A stretch of DNA of 32,795 nt from Chloroflexaceae bacterium (GTDB taxonomy: Bacteria > Cyanobacteriota > Cyanobacteriia > Cyanobacteriales > JAAUTE01). Both the position numbers and the translations under genes were made by a program. Positions 8,387 to 16,773 of this stretch are shown piece by piece. Location: positions 1 through 32,795 of the forward strand of contig JAAUTE010000009.1 of NCBI GenBank assembly GCA_012031815.1, given 5' to 3'. Positions within the stretch are counted from its first letter, which is position 1. Each line of letters starts with the position of its first letter. The notes beneath the pieces are model-generated. The model did not search any database. It was not told the DNA's origin and saw only the letters and a list, made by a program, of their open reading frames with translations.

Positions 8387-8554
8387 AACTCAAGTTTTAT
8401 CTGTCGCAACTGAAGCTTGGTTTGCTGCAACTGAAGCGTCATCTGTCCCAACTCAAGGGTGATTTATCTTGACTGAAGGGTTATCCATCCCAACTCAAGC
8501 CTGATTTGCGGCAACTCAAGGGTGACCTGTCATGATTAAAGCCTTGAAGATGTC
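8387..8554. repeat. degenerate 21-bp tandem array, eight units
   Basis: Eight consecutive 21-base units start at 8387, 8408, 8429, 8450, 8471, 8492, 8513 and 8534. The shared core is AACTCAAG or AACTGAAG at the unit start, usually followed by GGTGATTT or a variant and ending near GTCCC or GCGGC. The last unit is strongly diverged. On the minus strand the units read as degenerate heptapeptides such as ITLELGQ, MTLQLQQ, TKLQLRQ and IKLELRS, but stop codons interrupt the frame. The array fills most of the 446-base gap between the DUF6888 gene and the FN3 gene. I see no other gene in that gap. Confidence 0.85.
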
Positions 8555-8716
8555 TCCAAAAGCCTTAGAAAGCTTAAATAAACTTTCAATTCTGGACTAA
8601 TTGCTAGCTTTACCCTTACAACTGAGGCATTATGGTACTTGCTCCCTAGCATAGAGCCGTTTAAACCCCAAAAACCATCACCGCCCCCATCAAACATTCT
8701 CAAGGAGATTTTTGCC

Positions 8717-9325
8717 ATGGCCCGTTTTCCCATTAGCGAACCTGAAATTGTTGCCCTTGCTCAAGCATCGATCAATGGATTGAAGACCAATACCGACTTC
8801 TATCCCAGCCCTCCCATCGATCCGGTGGAGCTGAGCGTCAAACTCGAAACCTACCTGCAAGCCCGCGAGGCCGCCATTACAGCCCAGGCCGCCGCCCAAC
8901 AGGCTACCGCTGCTAAAAATGAAAGTCTGCAAGAATTAATCGACGATCTTAAATCCGACCTCCGCTATGCTGAAATCGCCGTTGACTACAACGATGCCCA
9001 ACTGAAGCTCCTCGGTTGGGGCGGACGCAGAGAGCGCACTTCTTTGCAGCCCCCCGGTCAGAGCCGTTCCCTGGAAGCCCCCAGACAGGGAGAAGGATGG
9101 GTTTTTCTGGACTGGAAAGAACCTACCGAAGGCGGAACCGTCGCCGCTTACAAAGTTCAATCCCGCCCCCGCACCACCGAAACTTGGCAAGAGAGCGGAA
9201 CGGCGATCGCTTCTGAAATCACCTTAGTCAACCAACCTCGCAATACGCCCTTAGAATACCGGGTCGTTGCCATCAACAAAGTGGGAGAAGGTCAGCCCAG
9301 TAATACCGTGGCCGTTACCCTTTAA
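8717..9325 (+). CDS. fibronectin type III domain-containing protein
   Basis: The protein has 202 residues. The N-terminal 110 are mainly helical and alanine/glutamine-rich (ITAQAAAQQATAAKNESLQE, then LIDDLKSDLRYAEIAVDYND). They are followed by GWGGRRERTSLQPPGQSRSL and a C-terminal FN3 domain from about residue 120 (GEGWVFLDWKEPTEGGTVAA, then YKVQSR, PLEYRVVAINKVGEGQPSNT). The same architecture occurs in proteins scattered across many bacterial phyla, of unknown function. The start ATG 8717 follows AAGGAG with ideal spacing. No signal peptide or membrane segment is visible. A hairpin lies six bases after the stop. Confidence 0.85.
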   Translation: MARFPISEPEIVALAQASINGLKTNTDFYPSPPIDPVELSVKLETYLQAREAAITAQAAAQQATAAKNESLQELIDDLKSDLRYAEIAVDYNDAQLKLLGWGGRRERTSLQPPGQSRSLEAPRQGEGWVFLDWKEPTEGGTVAAYKVQSRPRTTETWQESGTAIASEITLVNQPRNTPLEYRVVAINKVGEGQPSNTVAVTL

Positions 9326-9331
9326 TTAAAC

Positions 9332-9377
9332 CCGGCGATCGCAATTTAATCCCTAAAAGAAAAGTTGCGATCGTCGG
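9332..9377 (+). terminator. long HIP1-containing hairpin after the FN3 gene
   Basis: The arms 9332-9347 and 9362-9377 pair over 16 positions, two of them G-U, around a 14-base loop. Each arm carries a CGATCGCA-type sequence. It begins six bases after the FN3 stop, so a terminator or mRNA 3'-end stabiliser is likely, but no T run follows. The rest of the spacer up to 9554 shows nothing I can name. Confidence 0.55.
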
Positions 9378-9554
9378 TAGGTTATCAAGAAAAAGAATCC
9401 AATGGATGAGAATCAATGAAACGTAGAGCTTTATACAACCCTAGTGAGCGCTTACAATCTCCCGGCTTTCCCCATTTAACTCTCAACATTTCCGAAATCT
9501 TTGCCTAGCGTTAAACCCGTAAAAACTTCAATTTCTTTGGTTAAGCATCTCAGT

Positions 9555-9589
9555 AAAAAAAGGCGATCGCCAAACCTGACAACCGCCTT
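9555..9589 (-). terminator. intrinsic terminator of the PfpI gene
   Basis: Read on the minus strand, AAGGCG (9584-9589) pairs with CGCCTT and is followed by a T7 run (9555-9561). The loop contains a HIP1 site that can form its own small stem. It lies 33 bases downstream of the stop of the PfpI-like gene. Confidence 0.7.
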
Positions 9590-9621
9590 ATCTTAATTAA
9601 CTGAAACTTAATTTTTTATGG

Positions 9622-10697
9622 CTAAGCAATCTCTGCCACTGGCTCGGAGGATGGCGAGAAATGCTGGCGGTGCCAACTAGCCAGACGCTCGATATATCGG
9701 TTCAAGCCTTGGGCAATGTCCTCCAACAAATTCACCGTCACCGGATCAGTTAAACTCACACTAAGTTGTTTGGTCTCCAACTCCGCCATTTCCAAATCGG
9801 CGATCGCGTGGCGCAACACCACCAATTCCTGACCGGATTCAAAAACCGACTGCAAGCGAGCTGCAATCTCACCACTAGCCCCTTTGCCCGTCCCTTTTTT
9901 GCCTAACGCTGACAGACGCTGCTCTAAGCGAGTGATGGTTTCTTCCTGAGCCAGTTCGATGTCTTGCAGCACGGAACGAATTTCTGGGTCACTGACTTTT
10001 TCCACATACTGACCAAAGCTCTGACGCAAATAGTGCGCCCCTCGAAGACTGGTCGCGATCGCACTTTCAATTTCGCCCAAGCGCGACCCACCCCAAACAT
10101 CGGCTAGTTTCCACCACTGAGCGTTGGGATCGTTGAGATCCGGCAGGGCCGAACGCTGGCCACCCAATCCCAGGCGATCGCAAATTGCTGTGGTAAAAAT
10201 TGCCAAATCCCCAGGGCGGCGGGAGGTAATCAAGTTATCGTCAAAAACCACCGCTTTGTCGATGTAAATTGCCCCGGCGTTTTCCATATCTCTGCGAATG
10301 GAAGTAAAACCTGTGGCATTTTTACCTTGCAAAACATCGGCTTCGATTAAAACCTGGGGCCCGTGACAGATTGCCGCCACTAACTTATTGAGTTCCATCG
10401 CCCGCTTGACAAAATTAACCGTAAAGGGATGGGTTCGCATTTTGTCAGGAGCCTGACCGCCGGGAATAATAATTGCGTCAAATTCTTCGGGCTGAGCCAA
10501 TGCCGTTGTATTGTCCGGCCGGTCGAGGTTTTTCCCTGTTTTCCCTTATAGTTTTGATTGAGGACAGCAGCGAGAACTACCACCTCAACCCCAATTTCTC
10601 GAAGCGCGGCTTTAGGAATTTCAAACTCCACATCTTCAACGCCGTTTTCAATTAAGATTGCTACCCGCTTTTGGGGATAAGTATCTGCCATCACCAT
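9622..10697 (-). CDS. DJ-1/PfpI family protein with a C-terminal helical domain, one frameshift
   Basis: The N-terminal half is a PfpI/DJ-1 domain: KRVAILIENGVEDVEFEIPK, then EEFDAIIIPGGQAPDKMR and the nucleophile elbow LVAAICHGPQVL with its Cys. Such proteins act as glyoxalase III or deglycase-type enzymes or stress chaperones. After about residue 195 comes an added domain of about 160 residues made of long helices (IESAIATSLRGAHYLRQSFG, then DIELAQEETITRLEQRL, and ELVVLRHAIADLEMAELETK), resembling a ferritin-like bundle without clear E-x-x-H iron ligands. The frame breaks at the T5 run of 10529-10533; the corrected join reads GKNLDRPDNTTALAQPEEFD. The start is ATG 10697, with AGGAG six bases upstream. 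Confidence 0.85.
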
Positions 10698-10784
10698 TGT
10701 TTTCTCCTAAATTTCCAAGCCGTGAAAAAACGGGACTAACTCCTTTCAGAGCGCCCCAAACGAGAAGGTAAACCAATTCCTGCT

Positions 10785-11015
10785 TTAAGATAACCGCTTC
10801 GCCAATAGCCGCTGCGCTCGCTCGGCAACCTTGGAGTTCTGGCTTTTTACCTCTTCAAAGAATTTCGCTAATTCTTCGTCATCCGTCTCGCGAGCGTCTT
10901 CAGCATAAAGTTCGTAGGTAGCTGCGCTCTCCAGTGCGTGGTAGAGGACACTCACTAAGTTATAGTTTTCGTTGCTAATGCCCGTGTCGCTATTCTGTTG
11001 CGTTTGTTGAGCCAT
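10785..11015 (-). CDS. small half-ferritin/rubrerythrin-like protein
   Basis: The 76-residue product is two predicted helices, VLYHALESAATYELYAEDAR and EELAKFFEEVKSQNSKVAER. The pattern with E, Y and Y spaced along the first helix followed by the acidic second helix resembles one half of a rubrerythrin-type ferritin-like bundle, so it may dimerise. Iron binding cannot be assured. I start at MAQQTQQ (11015); an upstream in-frame start at 11030 would add five residues. It is transcribed just before the PfpI-like gene on the same strand (87-base gap), whose C-terminal domain is also helical, which suggests a common stress role. Confidence 0.6.
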   Translation of the reverse strand: MAQQTQQNSDTGISNENYNLVSVLYHALESAATYELYAEDARETDDEELAKFFEEVKSQNSKVAERAQRLLAKRLS

Positions 11016-11358
11016 AATCTGCGATCGCATATTTTATTTCAGGGCTGTCAGGGGTTAAATTTTTGCTCAATTCAATCCCCAATACCTGTTGTTAACTTAA
11101 CGGTAGATCGCCAAGGTGAAAGATCTCTTCGTTCTAAAGACAGAAGCTTCCAGCCTAATCCAATCTGGATCACCCAGAGACAGACAATTTCTTAATACAA
11201 TCCCAACCCAAGCTTCCTCAACCCGGAGCGGTCTCAAGGCATAGAATAGGCGATCGCGATCGGGTCAGTGGAGATGCCGCCAAAATCCTTAGGCAGTCGG
11301 TTGCCACTCTAGGGTAATCTGGCTGATAAGCTGTTTTTTCAGAAATAAGGAGAAAACC
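11016..11358. other. intergenic spacer between divergent half-ferritin and ndk genes
   Basis: This 343-base stretch separates divergent genes and should hold both promoters. I see no gene. It holds a HIP1-like GCGATCGCGATCG near 11251-11263 and, just before ndk, an AAGGAG ribosome-binding site at 11347-11352. I could not identify a convincing -35/-10 pair. Confidence 0.5.
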
Positions 11359-11808
11359 TTGGAACGGACATTTGTGATGATCAAGCCCGATGGCGTGCAG
11401 AGAGGGCTGGTCGGCGAGATTATCCAGCGCCTAGAGAAAAAAGGCTTCACCCTGGTTGGCCTGAAAATGATGGCAGTCTCTCGCCAACTGGCCGAAGAAC
11501 ACTATGCTGTCCACCGCGAGCGGCCTTTCTTCCAGGGCTTAGTAGAATTCATCGTCTCAGCCCCCGTGGTTGCCACCGTTTGGGAAGGAGAGGGCGTCGT
11601 CGCCTCAGCCCGCAAACTCATCGGCGCCACCAATCCCCTCACGGCAGAACCCGGGACCATTCGCGGCGACTACAGTATTAGTATCGGGCGCAACCTCATC
11701 CACGGCTCCGATGCCATTGAAACCGCCGAGCGGGAAATCAAGCTCTGGTTCAAAGACGAAGAGCTGACCCCCTGGGAACCAGCCCAAAAATCCTGGCTCT
11801 GCGAATAG
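11359..11808 (+). CDS. ndk: nucleoside diphosphate kinase
   Basis: The 149-residue product is a full-length NDP kinase, which transfers the gamma phosphate from ATP to other nucleoside diphosphates through a phosphohistidine. The N terminus [20 protein letters not shown], the [11 protein letters not shown] block, [18 protein letters not shown] and the active-site NLIHGSDA with His115 are all intact. The start codon is TTG at 11359, fixed by an excellent AAGGAG seven bases upstream and by the family N terminus. No frameshift is present. Confidence 0.97.
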   Translation: MERTFVMIKPDGVQRGLVGEIIQRLEKKGFTLVGLKMMAVSRQLAEEHYAVHRERPFFQGLVEFIVSAPVVATVWEGEGVVASARKLIGATNPLTAEPGTIRGDYSISIGRNLIHGSDAIETAEREIKLWFKDEELTPWEPAQKSWLCE

Positions 11809-11855
11809 GTAATCGGCCAACCTCTCCCCCGGCCCCGTCTCCTAGAAGGCGAGGG

Positions 11856-11914
11856 GAGCAAGAAAAAATGTTTGCTCAGTTTTCCAGTTCCCCCTTCCCT
11901 CGGAGGGAAGGGGG
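11856..11914. repeat. two inverted repeats in the ndk/yciI convergent spacer
   Basis: GAGCAA (11856-11861) pairs with TTGCTC (11872-11877). A perfect 11-bp stem follows, with left arm 11890-11900 (CCCCCTTCCCT), loop CGG and right arm 11904-11914 (AGGGAAGGGGG). The second is of a GC-rich type that I recall as a dispersed spacer repeat in filamentous cyanobacteria. Lying between converging ndk and the YciI-family gene, they may act as bidirectional terminators, although T runs are poor. Confidence 0.55.
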
Positions 11915-11941
11915 CCAGGGGGTTAGTTTTCAACCCATGCC

Positions 11942-12211
11942 CTAAAATGCTTGAATCCACTCTTTGATCTCGTATTCCGTCCAAATGCCGTGCTGCCAGT
12001 AGGGATCGGACTCCACCAGCTCCCGCACCGCCTCTGCTGTCTCGGCCTCGTAAATCCCGAAGACGCGGGTATTGTCCTGGGTCGGGCCCAGGGTCACCAG
12101 GATGCCCCGCTCCTGCTGCCGGGCCAGTCCGTCCAGGTGAGCTTGACGATAGGGCTTGCGTTTTTCCAGCGCATTTTCGCAATAGCTGCCCCAGAGCACA
12201 AATTTTGCCAT
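11942..12211 (-). CDS. YciI family protein
   Basis: The 89-residue product has the YCII ferredoxin-like fold pattern: MAKFVLWGSYCENALEKRKP, then HLDGLARQQERGILVTLGPT, FGIYEAETAEAVRELVESDP and a C-terminal WTEYEIKEWI. The family is cytoplasmic and generally of uncertain function. Of two adjacent ATGs I prefer 12211, which places AGGAG five bases upstream. It starts nine bases after the pheT stop on the same strand, so it is almost certainly the last gene of a pheT-yciI unit. Confidence 0.88.
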   Translation of the reverse strand: MAKFVLWGSYCENALEKRKPYRQAHLDGLARQQERGILVTLGPTQDNTRVFGIYEAETAEAVRELVESDPYWQHGIWTEYEIKEWIQAF

Positions 12212-12220
12212 CATTACTCC

Positions 12221-14660
12221 TTAACTTCTCAGGGTGACATTAAAGGTTTCCACCAGCGCTTCCCGGATATTGTTGTGGACGGGTTCGACCCCTTCATCGG
12301 TGAGGGTGCGATCCAGGGCGCGATAGACCAGATTAAACGCCAAACTGCGCTGGCCTTCGGGGACGTTTTTCGCCGCGATACTCGTCAAAGACCTCCACCC
12401 CCACGAGTAACTGCCCGCCAGCCTTGCGGATGGTCTTTTCCAGTTCCGTCACCAGCAAGTCCACGGGCGCAAAAAAGGCTAAATCTCGCTCTACTGCGGG
12501 ATACGTGGAGAAAGGCTCGAATTTGGGGGTAATTGCGTCTTCTCGCTCCAGCATCTCCAGCAACACCTCAAAATCTAGCTCAAAGGCGTATACCGCTTCC
12601 GGCAAGTCCCGCTCCTGCCTGAGTTGGGGATGCAGTTGCCCAAACCGACCCAGGCGCTTGCCCTCCAACCACAGGGAAGCCGTCCGTCCGGGATGGAACC
12701 GTTCGTCGGCGCGATCGGGCTGATATTCTACCCCAAGCTGCAAGCTGCCCAAAGCCGCCTCCAGTAATCCCTTGGCCTCGTACCAGGTCAGGGGTGCGCC
12801 TTTACCCCCCCGCGTCCATCGCCCTTGGGGAAACAGGTCGCCTCCCATAATTCCGGCGATCGCGTCGGTTTCTTCCATGCCGTCTTCACTGCGCCAGAAT
12901 ACCCGTTCAATTTCAAAGGCATTGAGGGGGCCGTTGCCCTGGGAGAGGTTGTAGGCAAAGGCGTCGATTAGGCCGGAGAGTAAATTGCTCCGCAGGGCCG
13001 AATATTCCGTAAACAGAGGATTGGTCACCACAATTGACGCTTCTTCCGGTTTCACCAGGGAATAATGCACCACCTCCGTCAGTCCCACCGCCCGCAACGC
13101 GGCCCGCAGCCGCTGGCGCACCTGATAGGCAAAGGAGAGATAACCGGGTTCGGTTTTTTCCGGCAATTGGTCGCAGAAGCGGTCGTAGCTGTACAGGCGA
13201 GCTACTTCTTCGATAAGGTCAATTTCTCGCTCCAAATCCCGGTAGCGATAGGGGGGAATTTTTACCTGCCACACCGCCCGCTCCTCGGCGATCGCCTGCA
13301 ACTCGCAGCCCAGGGCCGTTAAAATCTGCTCCACTTCGGGGGCTTGAATGTAATCGGCGTCATCGCCGCGCCAAATGGGCCCCAAAACTTGATGGAGGCG
13401 CTCCAGGCGCAGTTCAATGGTGGGCGTCAAGCTGAAATCCCGGCGAGCATCAGCCAAGGCTTGGCCCGTCACCCGGCCCCGGCCAGGGACACAATTAGGG
13501 TGATCGCCCGTTGGGCCGCATTGTCCAGCTCAATTTGATTGACCCCCCGTTCGTAGCGGGCTGAGGCTTCCGTTCGTAAACCCTGGGCGCGAGCCGATCG
13601 CCGAATGGCCACGGAGTCAAACAGGGCCGCCTCCAGGAAAATGGCTTGGGTTTGGTCGCCTACTTCCGTTTCCTCGCCCCCCATCACTCCGGCCAGAGCC
13701 ACGGGGCGATCGTTGCTGGTAATGACCAAATTTTGTAGATTAAGGGGTCTTTCTTGCCCATCTAAGGTTTTGAGGGTTTCTTCCCCCGTCGCCAACCGGA
13801 CACCCACGTTCAGCCGGGCCAGTCCCGCCCCTACCTCTAACAAACGGTCAAAATCGAAGGCATGGAGCGGCTGACCCCAGGCCAACAAAATATAGTTAGT
13901 GGCATCCACGATGTTATTAATCGGACGCATCCCCGCCGCCAGCAAGCGCCACTGCAACCACTCCGGCGAAGGCCCCACCTTAACTCCTTCGATCACCGTC
14001 CCTAAGTAAGCAGGACAAGCTCCCGGTTCGGCGATCGCCAGATCAATCTTCCGTTTTTTCTTGAATTTCCAGGGAGGGAACCGGAGGAATGGTCAATTTT
14101 GCCCCCGTTAACGCCGCCACTTCCCGGGCTACCCCCACCAAACTCAGGGCATCGGCCCGATTGGCCGTGGAGGTTAAATCCAGGATGACATCATCGAGGC
14201 CCAACAGCGGGCGCACATCCTGGCCCGGCTGCAAATCGGTTTGAGGAAAAGTGTGGATTCCTTGAGATTCCTTCTCCAACCCCAACTCCGCTAAGGAACA
14301 AATCATCCCCTCCGAGCGTACCCCCCGCAGCTTGGTCGGCTTCAGCTTCAGGTCAATGGCGGGCAAATACGTCCCCAGGGTCGCCACCGGCACAAAAATC
14401 TGCGATCGCACATTAGCCGCGCCGCAAACAATGGTAACGGGTTCAGCCCCGCCCAAATCCACCTGACAGACGCTCAGCTTATCCGCATTGGGATGGCTTT
14501 GACACTCCAAAACGCGACCGACCACCACCCCATTAGCCCAAGCCCGTCGGTCTTCGATCTCTTCTACTTCAAACCCGGCCAGCGTCAGCGTTTGCGCCAA
14601 TACTTCCGGTTCCAGGTCAAAATCGACTAATTCCCGCAGCCAGTTTAGAGAAATCCGCAT
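12221..14660 (-). CDS. pheT: phenylalanyl-tRNA synthetase beta subunit, three frameshifts
   Basis: The reconstructed protein has about 813 residues, normal for bacterial PheT, the non-catalytic but essential subunit of PheRS. In order: N-terminal [16 protein letters not shown]; the EMAP/OB tRNA-binding domain ([20 protein letters not shown], then IVCGAANVR); the B3/B4 and B5 regions ([20 protein letters not shown], then LHAFDFD); the core ([16 protein letters not shown]); and the FDX-ACB tail ([17 protein letters not shown], then [19 protein letters not shown]). Breaks are an extra A in the run at 14054-14059, a missing base in CCC at 13472-13474 and an extra base in the T5 at 12366-12370. 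pheS is not in the window. Confidence 0.93.
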
Positions 14661-15003
14661 CGACTCATTGCTCTTACCTAACCTTTCTGGGCAGGCACTC
14701 CTCCCATAGAATAGGTTAGCGCTTGCAGGGCGCAGACAACGACCAGAAACGGTAATCCCCGCCCCCAGCCCTGAGCCAGCCAAAATTTTTTGGGAGTTAT
14801 TGATCCCCCACGAACAATTTCAGGGAATAATTCCTCATAGGTTCCCAATTCCAGCGATGACCAATGGGATATGCTAAGGCTAATCGAGAAAAACACTTTG
14901 TGAGCGAGCTTTATCCAGGCAAAGCGACTCGAACAATTTTTTTAGCGCTCCCAGCCCTCTCCTCCCTCTCCCCGCGCAGAGAACGCAACCTCGGTGACGC
15001 CGA
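14661..15003. other. spacer between pheT and the spkB-like kinase
   Basis: The 343 bases between these divergent genes should hold both promoters. On the minus strand a 72-codon open frame (14678-14896, GTG start) ends 17 bases before pheT. Its C-terminal part contains [20 protein letters not shown], which could be one membrane segment, but I recognise no family and doubt that it is real. Near 14950-14990 there is a CT-rich stretch of the low-complexity kind common in cyanobacterial spacers. Confidence 0.4.
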
Positions 15004-16720
15004 ATGAGCTACTGTATCAATCCCGCCTGCCCTCAGCCCAAAAATTCACCCCAAGCCAAGGTCTGCCAAGCCTGCGGTTCTAAGTTACTGGTTTCTAATC
15101 GCTACCGTGTTGGCAAAATCCTCGGCAAGGGCGGCTTTGGTGCAACCTTTTTGGCGATCGATATGCAATTACCCGGCCGTCCGCCCTGCGTTATCAAACA
15201 ATTGCGGCCCTCCTCCGCAGAGCCGGAGATCTTCCAGATGGCCAAGGCTTTATTTGAGAGAGAAGCAGAAACACTGGGACGCATTGGCAACCACCCGCAA
15301 ATCCCAAGATTACTTGATTATTTTGAGGAAAGCCAGCAGTTTTATTTGGTACAGGAATACGTTCAGGGCCTCAACCTGCACCAGGAAATTAAACAAAACG
15401 GCCCCTACAGCGAGGCTGGAGCTAAGCAATTCTTGAGTGAGCTATTGCCCATCATGCAATACATTCACTCCCAGCAAGTTATTCACCGCGACATTAAACC
15501 CGCCAACTTAATTCGGCGCGATCCCGATCGCAAATTGGTGCTGATCGACTTTGGTGCGGTGAAAAACCAAGTTTCTGCCACGGGCACCACCAACGCCCAA
15601 ACCTCTTCCCAAACCGCTCTGACGGCCTTTGCCGTAGGAACCGCCGGATTTGCGCCTCCGGAACAGTTAGCCATGCGTCCCGTTTACGCCAGCGATCTTT
15701 ATGCTGTGGGGGTGACCTGTTTGTACCTGTTGACGGCGAAATCACCTAAAGATTTGGGCTGCGATTCGACCACGGGAGAAGTCCTCTGGCGACCCCACGT
15801 TTCGGTGAGCGATCATTTCGCCAAAGTTTTGCAGACCATGCTAGAAGTGTCAGTCAGGCACCGCTACAAATCCTGTGCCGAGGTGCTGGAAGCCCTTGAT
15901 TTAGAACCCTACATGGACAGCCTGGCCCAGGACTGCTCTCTCAACCCTCAACCCCGACGGATTTAGAGGATAGCAATACGGGCTTTTTGATTACCCAGGG
16001 CTTAGATGCTGCGCAACAGACCCAGTTAGGCAGTTCCAAGACCCGACCCCTGGGCACAACTAACGCGCCAATCACGGAAGATGATGGAGCACTGTCTGCC
16101 ACCTCCAAATTGGCCATGGCCATTCGAGCGCGGCGAGAACGCAAGCGCCAGCAAATGGACAGCAGCCCGCCACCGCCCACGACCCCTTCCCGTACCCCTC
16201 CACCTAGATCGGCGAATCTAGCCCCTGCTCCCCCGGATTCAACGGATATTTCTGGAGTACTGGGTTCTAAAGAGCGTAAATCGAAGGATCGGCTGGAGGG
16301 AAGGGCGGTTGTTGAGCATTTTGAAAAGGGACGGCGGGATTTTGCCCAGTTGAATCTCAATTTTCTTAACTGTCAGGGGGCAAATTTAGCAGGTGCGATT
16401 TTTCATCAATCAACCTTAATCCAGGCGAACTTCGTGGCTGCCACCCTGAGCGGTGCCGATTTTGGCCGCACCAAGTTGAACCAAGCTGCGTTTCGCAAGG
16501 CCAATCTCTGTCGGGCCTATTTTGGCTATGCGGATTTGAGTGGGGCGGATTTTCGCGGGGCGGATTTGCAGTTTGCTCACCTCAAACATGCCAACCTCAA
16601 GGGGGCCAATCTCTGCGGCGCGAATTTAACCAATGCCCTGGTGAGTGAGGCCCAACTGGAGCTAGCAAAACCAATTGGGCAACGATTTTTCCCGGCGGCA
16701 AGCGCAGTTTGTGGTCGTAA
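15004..16720 (+). CDS. spkB: SpkB-like serine/threonine kinase with pentapeptide repeats, two frameshifts
   Basis: The corrected product has about 572 residues, close to SpkB of Synechocystis. It opens with a four-cysteine motif (Cys4, Cys9, Cys21, Cys24). The Hanks-type kinase domain follows: GKGGFG loop at 41-46, Lys65 in CVIKQL, HRDIKPANLI at 161-170 and DFG at 182-184. Next come a low-complexity linker (SSPPPPTTPSRTPPPRS) and pentapeptide repeats of the A(D/N)LxG type (GANLAGA, SGADFGR, SGADFRGADL, KGANLCGANL). The tail is KTNWATIFPGGKRSLWS. One base is missing at the C4 of 15952-15955 and one at the A4 of 16667-16670. SpkB is a redox-sensitive kinase in Synechocystis; the cysteines fit that. 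Confidence 0.85.
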
Positions 16721-16724
16721 ACCG

Positions 16725-16760
16725 CCAGGGTCTCAGGGGCGATCGCCCCTGAGACCCTGG
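16725..16760. terminator. 36-bp perfect palindrome centred on a HIP1 site
   Basis: Positions 16725-16760 are a perfect inverted repeat with no loop; the centre (16739-16746) is GCGATCGC and the outer ends are CCAGGGTCTC and GAGACCCTGG. It lies four bases after the kinase stop and 13 bases before the end of the prolyl oligopeptidase gene, so it most simply serves both converging transcripts as a hairpin. It lacks a T run on either side. A cruciform or mobile-repeat role is possible. Confidence 0.75.
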
Positions 16761-16773
16761 ATGAGCCGGGTGT

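Noticed and set aside
8387-8554. The 21-bp array as a CRISPR
   Set aside because: Units are contiguous and degenerate with no unique spacers, and no cas gene is present.
14678-14896. A 72-codon minus-strand frame just upstream of pheT
   Set aside because: It has no recognised family, a GTG start and no clear ribosome-binding site; it is only mentioned in the spacer entry.
14905-14940. A tRNA T-arm-like GTTCGAGTC on the minus strand
   Set aside because: No acceptor, anticodon or D arms can be folded around it.
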